Positions 39,565 through 49,680 of a DNA stretch of 64,000 nucleotides are shown here, piece after piece (the stretch's first letter is position 1; every line of letters begins with the position of its first letter). A program made the position numbers and the translations under genes. The DNA lies in NCBI GenBank assembly GCA_937128505.1, contig CAKZMM010000162.1, positions 1 through 64,000 of the forward strand, given 5' to 3'. The stretch comes from an uncultured Thermogutta sp. Lineage in GTDB: Bacteria; Planctomycetota; Planctomycetia; Pirellulales; Thermoguttaceae. Below the pieces are notes generated by a model. The model was not told the DNA's origin. It worked only from the letters and a program-made list of their open reading frames with translations, and searched no databases.

Positions 39565-39786
39565 GATCGATTTGATTGATCGCGGCTTTAGGGGCGGGGT
39601 ATCAGGGTGGGTTAAATTTGGGGAAAAGGCGGATTATGCTGCGAGCTTTTGCGAGAGGAGGACCAAAGCCGGCTGCCCTTAAACTGGCCGAAAAACCGAA
39701 GAATGCTCGGCGGTTTCGGATGCAGAAGGAATGGCGGACCGAGCCGGTCCCCAGCAGCAAGCGGTTTCGAAATTTGCCGGATGCAC

Positions 39787-39830
39787 TTTTCGGAGGTTCG
39801 GCAATGAATTTTCCGAGGTTCGGCAATGAA
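39787..39830. repeat. 22-bp tandem duplication (2 units)
   Basis: Units 39787-39808 and 39809-39830 differ at one position (core GAGGTTCGGCAATGAA). Confidence 0.88.
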
Positions 39831-39863
39831 AAAGCTCCTCTGGCTTGCGAAGGTCAGAGGGGC

Positions 39864-39901
39864 TTTACGATTGCAAAAGTTCTTTCCGATTGCAAAAGTT
39901 G
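39864..39901. repeat. 19-bp tandem duplication (2 units)
   Basis: Units 39864-39882 and 39883-39901 share CGATTGCAAAAGTT and differ in two bases. Confidence 0.85.
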
Positions 39902-40120
39902 TGTTATCTCGCAGCACGGGATGCTCGCTTAAGAGAAAAGCGGCGGGCTGCGGAGGGTAGTGTCCCCCTATCATGCAGGCCGGCCAAAAAGCCGCCTTAG
40001 TCACGGATCAAGTTTGATTTTCCCGATTAAGCTTGATCCACCCGCAAGTTGACATCTGATTTGCCCGCAGATTGGCATGCAGTTGAACCACCCCACTGGG
40101 CCAGATCGGCTAGGGCCCTC

Positions 40121-41575
40121 TCATGGCCGACGCAACAGGAATTGCGTGTTGTCGGCCACAGGTAGGACGGGATAAAAGGGATCGCAAAAGATCATGTTGG
40201 CGGCCCGGCCTGGGTACCAAACTAGGTTAATGGTCACGCTCCAAGTTTCGTCGCGGTGGCCTTCTATTGTATTGCCGTGTTTTGGTACCAGGTAAATAAA
40301 AGAGTTTTGCAGGGCCCAATTCGTTCCCAGTGGGACGGTGCCGTCGGCCCCGATCAGGCCATCGCCCTGGCCGCTAAATCCTGCCCAAATCCTCCCTTGG
40401 CCCCCGCCCGAAAAGTGTCGCCGATAAAAGAAGGCGTAGATATCGTTTGGTTCGATATCGAGGAAACTTTCTTGCCCCTGCCGGTCGAAATTGAAGGAGA
40501 ATCGATCATCAGCCAAGGCATAGGCGCCCCAAAAACCAAGCTCGTGGATGCAATTGAGAACCAGCGAGGTTTCGCTGCGGAGCTGCCGAAGATCCGCGGA
40601 GCCGTGGTAGCTATCGTGTAAGTAGTCGAAGGCCACGGCCCATTGAAAACCATTACTGAGCTGGCGGCGGAAAAGACCGGTGGTGAGGAAAATCTGGGTG
40701 CGATCCGAGGCGCGGAAGGGCCCGAAAGTTTGCGAGCCCGAAAAATTGCTATGCACCGCCTGGAAACCTATTTGATAGCCGATTCCCCAGGGATCCCCGA
40801 GGGGGCCGCCGAAATTGCAACCTTCGTGGAAACCGAAGTTGCCATTACGCCCCAGATCAGCCGGCCCCTTGAAACCGTGAACCCCGAGGAAAATTTCAAA
40901 TCTTGAAAGCAGGCATCCCAAGGTATCGCGCCACCACCACGGGGAGCAGTAACCGGGTCCCCACCATTCTGGGCCGGGTCCGGGGTAACAACCGTGGATG
41001 TCGCACGGCCCCGGGTGAGGCTCACCGCATTCGTGGCAATAACCGCCATTTTCGAAGACGATCGAGCCGTCGGCGGGCATGCCGTCTTCGAACGGGTCCA
41101 TCATCGCGGTGGCAGACTCTGCCCCGACAATGGGCTCTTCCTCCGCGGGAATTACCTCCGGTTGGCTCACCACATAACGCGATTGCGCCGGCGAGGTATA
41201 AGTTCTCACCCCAGGACGCAACGACGGGGGTGCGGCGGCAATTCGGGGGGAAACAAGGGCTGGAGATCCCGGGTTACTACTCTCTTGTTGCACTCGAATA
41301 CGGCTGCCGGCGGCTGAACCGGTGGTAGGGGATCGCACTTGCGATTCATCGGCACTTACGGCCGATTGGGCGGGTGGTTGAGCGGAAGGAGGTGAAGCCG
41401 ATGAGCTCCTCGAAACCACCCGGGTCTGCCACTGCTGGACCTGCGGGGTTCTGGCACCGGGTGCGGCTGCGGAGGTCTGAGCCCGCGCGGTCGCTGACAT
41501 GAAACTCGATGCAAGCAGGGCAAAGATTAAACTGACGATTAAGAGGTAGCCCAAGCTTCTTTCAGTGCGTGTCAT
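40121..41575 (-). CDS. DUF6666-like planctomycete outer membrane protein
   Basis: The 484-residue protein has a signal peptide (LLIVSLIFALLASSFMSATA), a Ser/Ala/Pro/Gln-rich low-complexity region to about residue 155, a Cys/Pro/Gly cluster (YCHECGEPHPGPCDIHGCYP), then a C-terminal half of alternating beta strands rich in aromatic residues (EIFLGVHGFKGPADLGRNGN, NFGFHEGC, WGIGYQIGF), ending near LPVADNTQFLLRRP. I recall this pattern from the DUF6666/BBP7-like families of planctomycetes, presumed outer-membrane barrels; the name is from memory. The ATG at 41575 has AGAGG upstream; an in-frame TTG precedes it. Confidence 0.65.
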   Translation of the reverse strand: MTRTERSLGYLLIVSLIFALLASSFMSATARAQTSAAAPGARTPQVQQWQTRVVSRSSSASPPSAQPPAQSAVSADESQVRSPTTGSAAGSRIRVQQESSNPGSPALVSPRIAAAPPSLRPGVRTYTSPAQSRYVVSQPEVIPAEEEPIVGAESATAMMDPFEDGMPADGSIVFENGGYCHECGEPHPGPCDIHGCYPGPGPEWWGPGYCSPWWWRDTLGCLLSRFEIFLGVHGFKGPADLGRNGNFGFHEGCNFGGPLGDPWGIGYQIGFQAVHSNFSGSQTFGPFRASDRTQIFLTTGLFRRQLSNGFQWAVAFDYLHDSYHGSADLRQLRSETSLVLNCIHELGFWGAYALADDRFSFNFDRQGQESFLDIEPNDIYAFFYRRHFSGGGQGRIWAGFSGQGDGLIGADGTVPLGTNWALQNSFIYLVPKHGNTIEGHRDETWSVTINLVWYPGRAANMIFCDPFYPVLPVADNTQFLLRRP

Positions 41576-42910
41576 AGTCAACCTCTGCCGTTTCAGCGTA
41601 TTGAGAAGTGAGTTTCTGAGGGGAAGACGCCCACCGTTGGTTAGGAAAAATTAGGTAACCGAGTTTTTACCTACCCAGGATCGCCCAAAGTAATCGGCGA
41701 ATTGGAGTCGGAACTTTCGACAAAATCAGAAAACTTGCTGTGACCGACAAGATTTCATCAACCGGCATGCTTTCCCAAGTCGATTGATCTTACGCAACAC
41801 ACTTAATCGAAACCTAAGAATACCGTTTTACATCGACCGGTGGATTTGGGTAATTTGTGCGGAGTTGAGCTGAGGCGTAAGAATACGTTCTTTAGAAATA
41901 GAAAAAAGAATTGCGCTGGTTCATCTGAGCAATTTAGGAAATCTGAGAAAGATCGGATGACCGTAGCGCATTGTTGCTTCAGGCCGGAAGAGAGCGGCGA
42001 TCATTCCGAGTTTTGCAAAGACACGGGGGAGCCTACCGAAAAGCGGGACTGGTAAATCTCTTTTTTTGTTGGGGGAGAATTCTCTTTATTTGTCGGGAAA
42101 GAAATTTTCTGGGAGAACACTCAACAAGGGATTGGTCAGTGGGATGAGAGGTAGCCCTCACATCTTCAAGGAATTCATGCCTTTGCGTCCAAACTTGGCT
42201 CGCCGAATTTTGGACTTAGTTTGGTAGACTGCTTTCAAAAAGCTCGCTAATTATTTGAAAAATCTGCCGCATTTTCTCCAAAATCTGTTACCGAAAACTG
42301 TTGCCGAGGAGCTCAAGATTCGGCCTAAGTTAATCTTCGGTTGATCGACGTTGCTTTGGGAATAGCGGTAAGAAGAGCCGAACTCTGTTGATTTTGCGGT
42401 TCTGTCGGGATTTCGGATTGTTCCGGCCTAAAGCCGAAGTACTATTTCCTGAACTTTCCCTAAAATTTAGCTGAATGTGCCGTCTTTAAAGGCTCGCAAA
42501 AACTACCGTTTTCCATCAAAAAAGAAAAACACGGTTACGCCGCAAGCAAACCACCCTAAGCAAACCACCTTAGAGACTAGTAACACTTTTGGAACTGATA
42601 AGAGGCACGATTTGGGGGAATGGCGAAAATCCGCGGACTTGCAAATTGGTGCGTGCCAGATCACCGCACCCATGACGCTGTGTACACCACTTTAGCGACA
42701 ATAATAGGAAAGATAATAGCAGACTAGATTTATTAAGTCAGTTTTGATTTGGCCAGATTCCAAAGGATCCGTCTAACAAAATGGCCCCCATAACCATTGA
42801 GAAATCAACCCGGGGCAACCCGCAAACCTTCTAAAAACCGCTGAGGTTTTTTCGATCGATCCAGATAACCAAACTTGTGACCTGCCCAAACGAGTAGTTG
42901 AAACTCCCTG
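41576..42910. other. Long intergenic region between divergent genes
   Basis: About 1.3 kb, AT-richer than the genes. It contains a 14-bp duplication at 42544-42571 and a looser 23-24 bp pair near 42055-42101 (CTCTTT-TTTGT-GGG). No gene recognised. Confidence 0.5.
42544..42571. repeat. 14-bp tandem duplication (2 units)
   Basis: AAGCAAACCACCCT at 42544-42557 is followed by AAGCAAACCACCTT at 42558-42571. Confidence 0.82.
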
Positions 42911-45022
42911 ATGCTAGCCCGACCTACCACGCCTGAGTTTTCATATTCTTTGCCGTATGGAGCTATCATCCACGACGAAGGGGTGCAGTTTTCAGTATTC
43001 AGCCGATCTGCCACGGCAATGCGGCTTTTGATCTACGAGAAGGTGGAGGACCCGGATCCGGTCGAGGTCATCCACTTAGATCGCGAAGATCACCGTTTTG
43101 GCGATGTTTGGAGCATCTTTCTGCCCGGGGCCAAGCCGGGGCTACTGTATCACTTTCAGGCCCATGGGCCCTTCGACCCCGACCGCGGGCACCGCTTTAA
43201 TGGCCGCGCTCGGCTTATTGACCCGTATGCAAAGGCTTTGGCGGGGGATTTTCTACCGGCACCCGATGGGATCATCCGACCCCCGAAATGTGTGGTGGTG
43301 GAAGATACGTTCGATTGGCAAGGGGATCGCCATCCTCGGCGGCCTCTAAACGAGACGATTATTTATGAGATGCATGTCGGCGGCTTTACGAAATCGCCAA
43401 CAAGCCAAGTGCGTCATCCGGGAACTTACTTGGGGCTCATCGAAAAGATCCCTTATCTTCAGAGTCTTGGTATCACCGCCGTGGAATTGATGCCGGTGCA
43501 CGAGTTCCCCATCCGCGACTGCCTGGGCCAAATGCCCGCACTCCCGAACTACTGGGGATATGACCCGATGGCTTTCTTTTCACCGCATCGGGGTTATGCC
43601 GTCAGCCGTGAACCGGGGGCCCAGGTCCGCGAGCTCAAAACCCTCATCCGTGCATTGCATCAGGCGGGTATCGAAGTGATCCTCGATGTGGTTTTCAACC
43701 ACACGTGTGAAGGGAATGAGTTGGGGCCGACCATCTCATTCAAAGGTTTGGAAAACCGCGTCTATTACATGTTGGGGGATGGGGGGCGATACTACCGCAA
43801 CTATTCCGGCTGCGGGAACACGATTAATGGCAACCATCCCATTGTGCGCGAATTGATTTTCCATTGCTTGCGATATTGGGTCCACAATTTTCACGTAGAT
43901 GGGTTCCGCTTCGATTTGGCATCGATCCTCAGTCGCGATCGCAACGGCAATCTGGTGCCCAATCCTCCGCTTTTGGAAATTATTGCGGAGGATCCCCTCC
44001 TGGCCGATACGAAAATCATTGCCGAGGCATGGGATGCCGCCGGGGCTTATCAGGTGGGTACATTCGCGAGTTTGCGGTGGCCGGATGCCGTCGTCGGGCC
44101 GCGATGGGCGGAATGGAATGGCCGATTCCGCGACGATGTCCGCCGGTTTTGGCGGGGAGATCCGGGGTTGGTCGGCAGTTTGGCCACCCGGCTGGCAGGT
44201 TCCAGCGATTTATATCAACCCGGCGGGCGGCGACCGTATCACAGCATCAATTTCGTGACCAGTCACGACGGGTTCACGCTGAACGATTTGGTCAGCTATT
44301 CGCGGAAACATAACGAGGCCAACGGCGAAGACAATCGCGATGGCGAAAACGCCAATTACAGTTGCAATTACGGAGTCGAAGGGCCCACGCGAAAGGCAAC
44401 TGTAGAGGCCGTGCGGGCCCGGCAAATCCGTAACATGCTGGCGACACTCCTTCTCAGCCAAGGGGTCCCGATGCTTTTGGCGGGGGATGAATGCCGCCGG
44501 ACGCAGCGGGGCAACAACAATGCTTATTGTCAGGATAATGAGATCTCCTGGTTCGACTGGCGGTTGGTGAAGAAACATCAGTGTTTATGGCGGTTTTGTC
44601 GCACGCTGATCCAATTCAGACGCCAGGAGCCCACCGTTCGGCAGCGTAATTTTCTTACGGGTTTGCCGCGACAACCGGGCGGGCTTCCCGATGTGGCTTG
44701 GTTCGACGCGGATGGCCAGCCGATGGACTGGCGGCCGGAACGGCGATCACTGGTGTGCTTTTTAGCGGCCTTTCCACGGGACCCCACTCAGGAGCGGCCG
44801 AATCACCACTTGTTAATGATGTTTCATCCCGGCACAGAGCCGCGGCAGTTTAAGATTCCTCCGCTAGTGCTCAAATTTCCGTGGCGGCTTTTCGTGGATA
44901 CGGCGGGCGAACCACCAGCGGATATCTACCCCCATTTAGATGGCCCTTCACCGCTGGCATCGGGTCAATTGGAGCTGGTTGCCCGGAGTTTTCGGTGCTA
45001 TGTCGCCCCGGCTATGGCCTAG
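42911..45022 (+). CDS. glgX: Glycogen debranching enzyme GlgX
   Basis: GlgX hydrolyses the alpha-1,6 branch points of limit dextrins during glycogen breakdown in the cytoplasm. The 703-residue protein has an N-terminal CBM48-like domain and a GH13 catalytic domain with the four conserved regions: DVVFNHT (I), GFRFDLASIL with the catalytic Asp (II), IIAEAWDAAG with the acid Glu (III) and FVTSHDGFTLNDLV (IV). The isoamylase-type stretches NYWGYDPMAFFSPHRGYA and NGEDNRDGENANYSCNYGVEG are present. Length matches the family (650-720). The chosen ATG at 42911 lacks an obvious ribosome binding site. No other glycogen genes are adjacent. Confidence 0.93.
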   Translation: MLARPTTPEFSYSLPYGAIIHDEGVQFSVFSRSATAMRLLIYEKVEDPDPVEVIHLDREDHRFGDVWSIFLPGAKPGLLYHFQAHGPFDPDRGHRFNGRARLIDPYAKALAGDFLPAPDGIIRPPKCVVVEDTFDWQGDRHPRRPLNETIIYEMHVGGFTKSPTSQVRHPGTYLGLIEKIPYLQSLGITAVELMPVHEFPIRDCLGQMPALPNYWGYDPMAFFSPHRGYAVSREPGAQVRELKTLIRALHQAGIEVILDVVFNHTCEGNELGPTISFKGLENRVYYMLGDGGRYYRNYSGCGNTINGNHPIVRELIFHCLRYWVHNFHVDGFRFDLASILSRDRNGNLVPNPPLLEIIAEDPLLADTKIIAEAWDAAGAYQVGTFASLRWPDAVVGPRWAEWNGRFRDDVRRFWRGDPGLVGSLATRLAGSSDLYQPGGRRPYHSINFVTSHDGFTLNDLVSYSRKHNEANGEDNRDGENANYSCNYGVEGPTRKATVEAVRARQIRNMLATLLLSQGVPMLLAGDECRRTQRGNNNAYCQDNEISWFDWRLVKKHQCLWRFCRTLIQFRRQEPTVRQRNFLTGLPRQPGGLPDVAWFDADGQPMDWRPERRSLVCFLAAFPRDPTQERPNHHLLMMFHPGTEPRQFKIPPLVLKFPWRLFVDTAGEPPADIYPHLDGPSPLASGQLELVARSFRCYVAPAMA

Positions 45023-45041
45023 CGCCGAAAAGCTCTTCTTT

Positions 45042-45086
45042 GGAATTTGCACCGTTCCTTGGCTATCGGAATTTGCACCGTTCCTT
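45042..45086. repeat. Duplication of a 19-bp string after glgX
   Basis: GGAATTTGCACCGTTCCTT occurs identically at 45042-45060 and 45068-45086, a 26-bp period. It begins 20 bp after the glgX stop codon. Confidence 0.9.
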
Positions 45087-45234
45087 AGGAATTCGAAGTA
45101 ATTCTCGCTTTCCGGCTTTTTCTCGGGTCGAGGTTTTTCATCGCCTTTTCGGCCGTTAGAATAGGGCTGGTAGGGGCCATCCGCGGGCGGTAGGAGGCGG
45201 ATGGCATCGGGGGTAGCGGCTCGGGAGACCTGTC

Positions 45235-47277
45235 ATGAATGCTCTGCTCGTTACGCTGATTTGTATGGCGGCCCTTTTAGCCGGGTATTTCATCTATGGG
45301 CGGTTTTTGGCACGCCGGGTATTTGGTTTGGACCCGAATCGCTCCACCCCGGCCCATCAATTCACAGATGGGATCGATTTTGTGCCAGCTCGGACGCCGG
45401 TTTTATTTGGGCATCATTTCGCCTCCATCGCCGGTTTGGGGCCGATTCTTGGTCCGGCAATCGCGCTGATTTGGGGGTGGGTTCCCGCCGTTCTTTGGGT
45501 CATTTTAGGAGCGATCTTCATTGGGGCGGTACATGATCTGAGCGCGTTGGTGGTCAGCCTTCGGCATCAGGGGCGGTCGATCGGCGATATTTGCCGCGAG
45601 CTGATCAGCCCTCGGGCGCGAGCACTGGCTCTGACCATCACATTCTTTTTGCTCGCCTTGGCGATGGGTTCGTTTGTGTTGGCTATCTCCGATCTTTTGG
45701 TCAATTATAATCCCGACGCGATCATCCCTTCGGTCGGCTTGATGTTGGTGGCGATGGTAATCGGGGTGGCAGTGTATCGCTATCGGGCAGGGTTGACCGG
45801 GGCTACGATCCTCGGTTTGGGCCTGTTTGCCGGACTTATCGTTTGGGGGATGTTTCAGCCGGTCTGTACGTATTGGCTATTCTTCTCACCGGAACAACGC
45901 GAGCAATTGGTGCAGTTGGCCCAGGAACCGATCGCGGACTCGCAAGGCCGGGAAATCGCACCGGCCTTTCAGTGGCGAGCCCCGTATGGAGCTGCGCAGA
46001 TACTCCAGCATTTTGCTATGGTGGAACGGGCATCTCATGAGCGCATGGCTATCGCGGGACCGCAGGAAGCCGCGGGAATCGAGCGAGCCGTTCAGCCCGT
46101 CTTGGCCCAGTGGTCTGGGTTTCGCACCTCCCTGAGTGAGACACAGAATGCGTGGATTGTGGCCTTGCTGATCTACGGGTTTCTTGCCTCGGTGCTTCCG
46201 GTTTGGTTACTGCTTCAGCCACGCGATTACATCAATAGCTTTCAGCTTTACTTCGCACTTCTGACCCTATTTTTAGGATTGGTCGTCGCGGCAGCCGTCG
46301 GCTCGCCGCTGGCCACGATCCATGCGGCGGCTTTTCGGCCGGTGGTCCCCTTGGAACCGCTAAAGCCAGGACAATCTCTAGCAGAGGTCCCGCACGCGCC
46401 TTCGTGGTTTCCGCTACTTTTTGTGACGATTGCCTGTGGGGCAGTCAGTGGGTTCCACTCGTTGGTCTCCAGCGGTACCACCGTGAGGCAACTGGATCGA
46501 GAAACCGCCGCTTTGCCCGTGGGATACGGGGCGATGCTGACGGAAGCGGCGTTAGCGGTTCTGGTAATTGCTGCGTGTGCTGCCGGGCTAGGGGCGGCTG
46601 CATGGCAGGCAGGAGGCGAATATGCGAGTTGGAAGGGATTAGGGGGGGCTGGCCTAGCGGTGCAACTAAGTGCCGTAGTCCGGGGCGGGGCGAATTACTT
46701 GGCATTCCTCGGAATTCCCCCACGATTGGGTTCGGCCATCTTGGCGGTGACGATCGTCGCTTTCGCCCTGACTACCCTGGATACGGCGACCAGGCTGCTG
46801 CGATTCAACGTCGAGGAATTGTGCCGCACCGTTGGGCTCCGGGCTTTGGCCAATCGGTATTTTGCGTCCCTTGTGGCTGTGCTGTCCATCGGGGGATTCG
46901 CGTTTTTGCTCTCCACCGGTGGAAAGACCCTTTGGACGCTCTTCGGCACAAGCAACCAGCTTTTGGCGGGGTTGACCCTTTTGGCAGTATCGGTGTTTTT
47001 ATATAAGTTGGGGCGACCGGTTCTGTACACGCTGGTGCCGATGCTGTTGATGCTGGCGATCTCCATCTACGCCTTATCGCAGCAACTTTTGGGATTCATT
47101 CGGGGAGCGAACGGGCCCTTAGTCGTCGTGACGGTGACGATCTTGGGGATTGCCGGGTGGCTGATCGTCGAGGCTTCCGCGGCACTACTCCGCGAAAAAA
47201 GCAGGCGGCGGCAGCCTCCGCAAGAACTGGCTCCACCGAGCGAAGTTGGCCGGGTGGCCGAGCTTGCCTCGCGATAG
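45235..47277 (+). CDS. cstA: Carbon starvation protein CstA-type transporter
   Basis: CstA-family proteins are inner-membrane transporters; Escherichia coli members take up peptides or pyruvate. The 680-residue protein has about 16 hydrophobic segments and the family landmarks GYFIYGRFLARRVFGLDPNR, GIDFVPARTPVLFGHHFASI, AGLGPILGPAIALIWGWVPA, GAVHDLSALVVSLRHQGRSI, GFHSLVSSGTTVRQLDRETA and FGTSNQLLAGLTLL. The ATG at 45235 has GGGAG about eight bases upstream. The substrate is not readable from sequence. It is about 210 bp downstream of glgX on the same strand, separated by a duplication, so co-transcription is uncertain. Three 19-bp repeats begin three bases after the stop codon. Confidence 0.92.
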   Translation: MNALLVTLICMAALLAGYFIYGRFLARRVFGLDPNRSTPAHQFTDGIDFVPARTPVLFGHHFASIAGLGPILGPAIALIWGWVPAVLWVILGAIFIGAVHDLSALVVSLRHQGRSIGDICRELISPRARALALTITFFLLALAMGSFVLAISDLLVNYNPDAIIPSVGLMLVAMVIGVAVYRYRAGLTGATILGLGLFAGLIVWGMFQPVCTYWLFFSPEQREQLVQLAQEPIADSQGREIAPAFQWRAPYGAAQILQHFAMVERASHERMAIAGPQEAAGIERAVQPVLAQWSGFRTSLSETQNAWIVALLIYGFLASVLPVWLLLQPRDYINSFQLYFALLTLFLGLVVAAAVGSPLATIHAAAFRPVVPLEPLKPGQSLAEVPHAPSWFPLLFVTIACGAVSGFHSLVSSGTTVRQLDRETAALPVGYGAMLTEAALAVLVIAACAAGLGAAAWQAGGEYASWKGLGGAGLAVQLSAVVRGGANYLAFLGIPPRLGSAILAVTIVAFALTTLDTATRLLRFNVEELCRTVGLRALANRYFASLVAVLSIGGFAFLLSTGGKTLWTLFGTSNQLLAGLTLLAVSVFLYKLGRPVLYTLVPMLLMLAISIYALSQQLLGFIRGANGPLVVVTVTILGIAGWLIVEASAALLREKSRRRQPPQELAPPSEVGRVAELASR

Positions 47278-47722
47278 TCGACCGCCGACTCCCCAACCTG
47301 CCGCCAACTCCTCAATCTATCGCCGACTCCTCGCATGCAATCACCGGGAGAAAAGCTGACCTCACGATGCCCAATACCGGGGGAAATGGAGAACGATTGT
47401 GGGCAGAACCAGGGGCGGCAAAGAGAACTGGCAAATCGCACGCGGTTGGCTCCGATTCTGGTTTGTAATGCCCCTGCAAATTATCTTCTGATTCTGAGTG
47501 AGGATTTCCTCGAAGGCGCGGTCAGGTTTTTTGATTCTCAAACTGTAAACGGAAACGCCGGTTGTCTGCCGTAAGGCCGTAAAGGGTAGTGGGTTACATG
47601 TGATCTAAGAGTGTGTCGATTCCGTGCCGTCACCGACGCCCGGCGGGTCGTTTTCTCACCGTTTTCCGCCCGTTCTAACCGACGTCGTTTACAGTTTGAG
47701 TTGATTCCGGCTTTGATCCCGG
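47278..47722. other. Intergenic region between convergent genes
   Basis: About 445 bp between cstA and the sugar transferase gene, beginning with the 19-bp array. No gene and no clear terminator stem recognised. Confidence 0.5.
47281..47337. repeat. 19-bp tandem array (3 units) after cstA
   Basis: Units 47281-47299, 47300-47318 and 47319-47337 share CGCC-ACTCC. The array starts three bases after the cstA stop codon. Confidence 0.85.
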
Positions 47723-48793
47723 CTAGTAGGCACCGCGCTGGCTGAGGACGCTCAGCGGGGTTTTCCACAGGAGCCACAGGTCGGTCCAAAGACTCTGATT
47801 CTGCACGTACCAAAGGTCCATTTTCACCCATTCGCTGAAGCCGATTTGGGATCGGCCACTGATCTGCCACAAACAAGTCAGCCCTGGTTTTACGGCAAGC
47901 CGGCGCAGTTGCCAGGGATGGTAGCGGATAACCTCTTGGGGCACGGGCGGCCGTGGTCCCACCAGCGACATTTCGCCACGCAAAACATTGATCAGTTGCG
48001 GCAGCTCGTCGATGCTCGTTCGGCGAAGGAAGCGGCCGATCGGCGTTACCCGCGGGTCGCGGCGGTTCTTGAAAACGGGACCTTCTTGCTCGTTGGAGAC
48101 TTCGTGCTGACGAAGGTGTGCGTCCGGGTACATCGTTCGGAACTTGTACATGGTAAAGAGCTTGCCGCATTCGCCCACGCGGGTTTGAGCGAAGATCGGG
48201 CGTCCTTTGGTGGTGATCCAAAGCACGATGTAGGTGATCAACAGGAGGGGGGATAACAGAACCAAAAGTCCTAGGGCACCCACGATATCGAGGGTCCGCT
48301 TGATGATTCGGTATCCGGGATGACGGTTGCCTTCCGGGGGGACGATCTTCAAACCCAAGGCTAACCGGGCGGCAATCCGGGCCGAAAACTCGTTATAAAT
48401 TGGGGGATCGGAGTGTGGGGCGGAACTCGGGCTTGCCAAATTCTGGGTTTTGAGGAGAGTGGGCCCGGCCAGCAGGCGGGATTCCTTTACAGACGATGCT
48501 CGCCCTGCCTCTTGCGTAGTAAGCTTCCCGGAGATACGTGCTCCCGCATTATGAGTAGTGTTTTCCCGGGGGGAGATTTGCCGAGGTCCACAAAAAGTTT
48601 CTGAATGATCTTGAGCCGGTCGCGCTAGGTTACCGTCCTCTTCAGTGATTTCGGCTCGATCTGGACTCCGCTGAGAAGCCGCGTTCACGAAGTTTCCGGG
48701 CGCGGAGATTGGGGGGCTTTCCGGCAGAACGCCCTCCGGCAGGAGGTTTTTCGGCACGAACATAATAGTGATTTCCGCCCTCTTCGTCATCAC
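47723..48793 (-). CDS. Exopolysaccharide initiating sugar transferase
   Basis: This polyprenyl-phosphate sugar-1-phosphate transferase (bacterial sugar transferase family) would start polysaccharide synthesis by loading the lipid carrier on the inner membrane. The C-terminal half carries one membrane helix ([20 protein letters not shown]), the KFRTM motif, [30 protein letters not shown] and [14 protein letters not shown]. The N-terminal 160 residues are low-complexity and probably disordered; the four-helix domain of WcaJ/WbaP-type enzymes is absent, so it resembles the short PglC/EpsL type with an added tail. Start is one of two adjacent ATGs at 48793/48790. It is the last gene of the leftward arm of the locus. 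Confidence 0.9.
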   Translation of the reverse strand: MMTKRAEITIMFVPKNLLPEGVLPESPPISAPGNFVNAASQRSPDRAEITEEDGNLARPAQDHSETFCGPRQISPRENTTHNAGARISGKLTTQEAGRASSVKESRLLAGPTLLKTQNLASPSSAPHSDPPIYNEFSARIAARLALGLKIVPPEGNRHPGYRIIKRTLDIVGALGLLVLLSPLLLITYIVLWITTKGRPIFAQTRVGECGKLFTMYKFRTMYPDAHLRQHEVSNEQEGPVFKNRRDPRVTPIGRFLRRTSIDELPQLINVLRGEMSLVGPRPPVPQEVIRYHPWQLRRLAVKPGLTCLWQISGRSQIGFSEWVKMDLWYVQNQSLWTDLWLLWKTPLSVLSQRGAY

Positions 48794-49517
48794 TTTTCAC
48801 CTCTTTAAGCGAGCTGACCGGGAGAAGCGAGGTTGATGAGCTTTCGGGACCATTCGACCTGCCGAGTCGGTCAGCAACTCTTCCGATGTCACACGGGCGA
48901 TTCGGCCCCTGAGCACGGGCAACGCACTCGGAATTAGCCTTTCACTCAGGTTGAGTGACTTGGGTGGCAAAGCATGGGCCAATCCGCAGGCGGATAGACA
49001 AAGACGGGAGCTAAAACGTAACTAACTACAGCTAAGAGACTTACGTGTTTGGAAATTCTTGCCAACCGACCTCGATGTTGCCTTTTTGCCAAGCCATGTT
49101 GCCGAAAAGCTTTCTTGGCAAACCGGCGCTGATTTCGCCCCTGGTCGCTGTGGGGCGGGGACCATGCGCCCAAGAGCACCAACGCACGAAGCTGGGGGTA
49201 TTCCCACTACGTAGGCGCAAAAGCGGCGTGAGGAGGTTAGGGACTTTGCGGCCCGCCGGGCCCCAGCAAGAGTTCGCCGAACAAACGCAAGGCGGGTGCG
49301 CGTGTCGGGGGCATGATGCCTGAGGAGAAAATCTTCTTTGAAAACAGGGGGAAACTCAGCGTTATTTTCGGGCCGGGGAATCCGGGGGGTGCGGCAGCAC
49401 TCGCTTCAAAAGATCATACCTCCCATGGGAGGAATTCCGTGCCCGCTGTTCTAGACGCCTGTATAGTATAAGGATCATAACTCCCATGCGTGGAATTCCG
49501 TGCGTAGTCTGGCATCC
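48794..49517. other. Intergenic region within the leftward polysaccharide arm
   Basis: About 720 bp, no gene recognised. The right end holds two units of the 60-bp array that continues into the O-antigen ligase-like gene. The large gap means the sugar transferase may have its own promoter. Confidence 0.5.
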
Positions 49518-49680
49518 TTAACCGCTTTTGCCAGATCGTACCTCCCGTGCGAGGAGTTCCGCATCGGTCACTGCGGGGGCGGGAAGATTTAAGCATCCCA
49601 CTTTTGCCGCGGGGAGTTCCGATAAGGGCCTTAACTGAGGGGATGCGTTATGAGATCCTACCTCTGCTGCGAGGAGTTCG
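49412..49680. repeat. 60-61 bp periodic array with palindromic cores (5 units)
   Basis: Related 28-bp cores start at 49412, 49473, 49534, 49593 and 49653 (typical strings GATCATACCTCCC and GAGGAGTTCCG). The middle is self-complementary, perfectly so in the first unit (CTCCCATGGGAG). The intervening ~32-bp segments differ from each other. Three units encode the C-terminus of the leftward O-antigen ligase-like protein and two lie beyond its stop codon. The pattern recalls a CRISPR array but degenerates too much and has no cas genes. Confidence 0.82.

Larger units (their letters stand above)
39391..40120. other. Intergenic region made up largely of tandem repeats
   Basis: Downstream of the tRNA lie, in order, a 17-bp array, a 22-bp duplication, a 19-bp duplication and a degenerate set near 40012-40090 (units around GATCAAGTTTGAT / GATTAAGCTTGATCC / CAAGTTGACATCTGATT). 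Each repeat has its own sequence. No gene recognised. Confidence 0.6.

Noticed and set aside
49412-49680. True CRISPR array (palindromic repeats, ~32-bp spacers)
   Set aside because: Repeats differ strongly between copies, three copies are inside a coding region, and no cas genes are nearby. Kept as a repeat feature and a finding.
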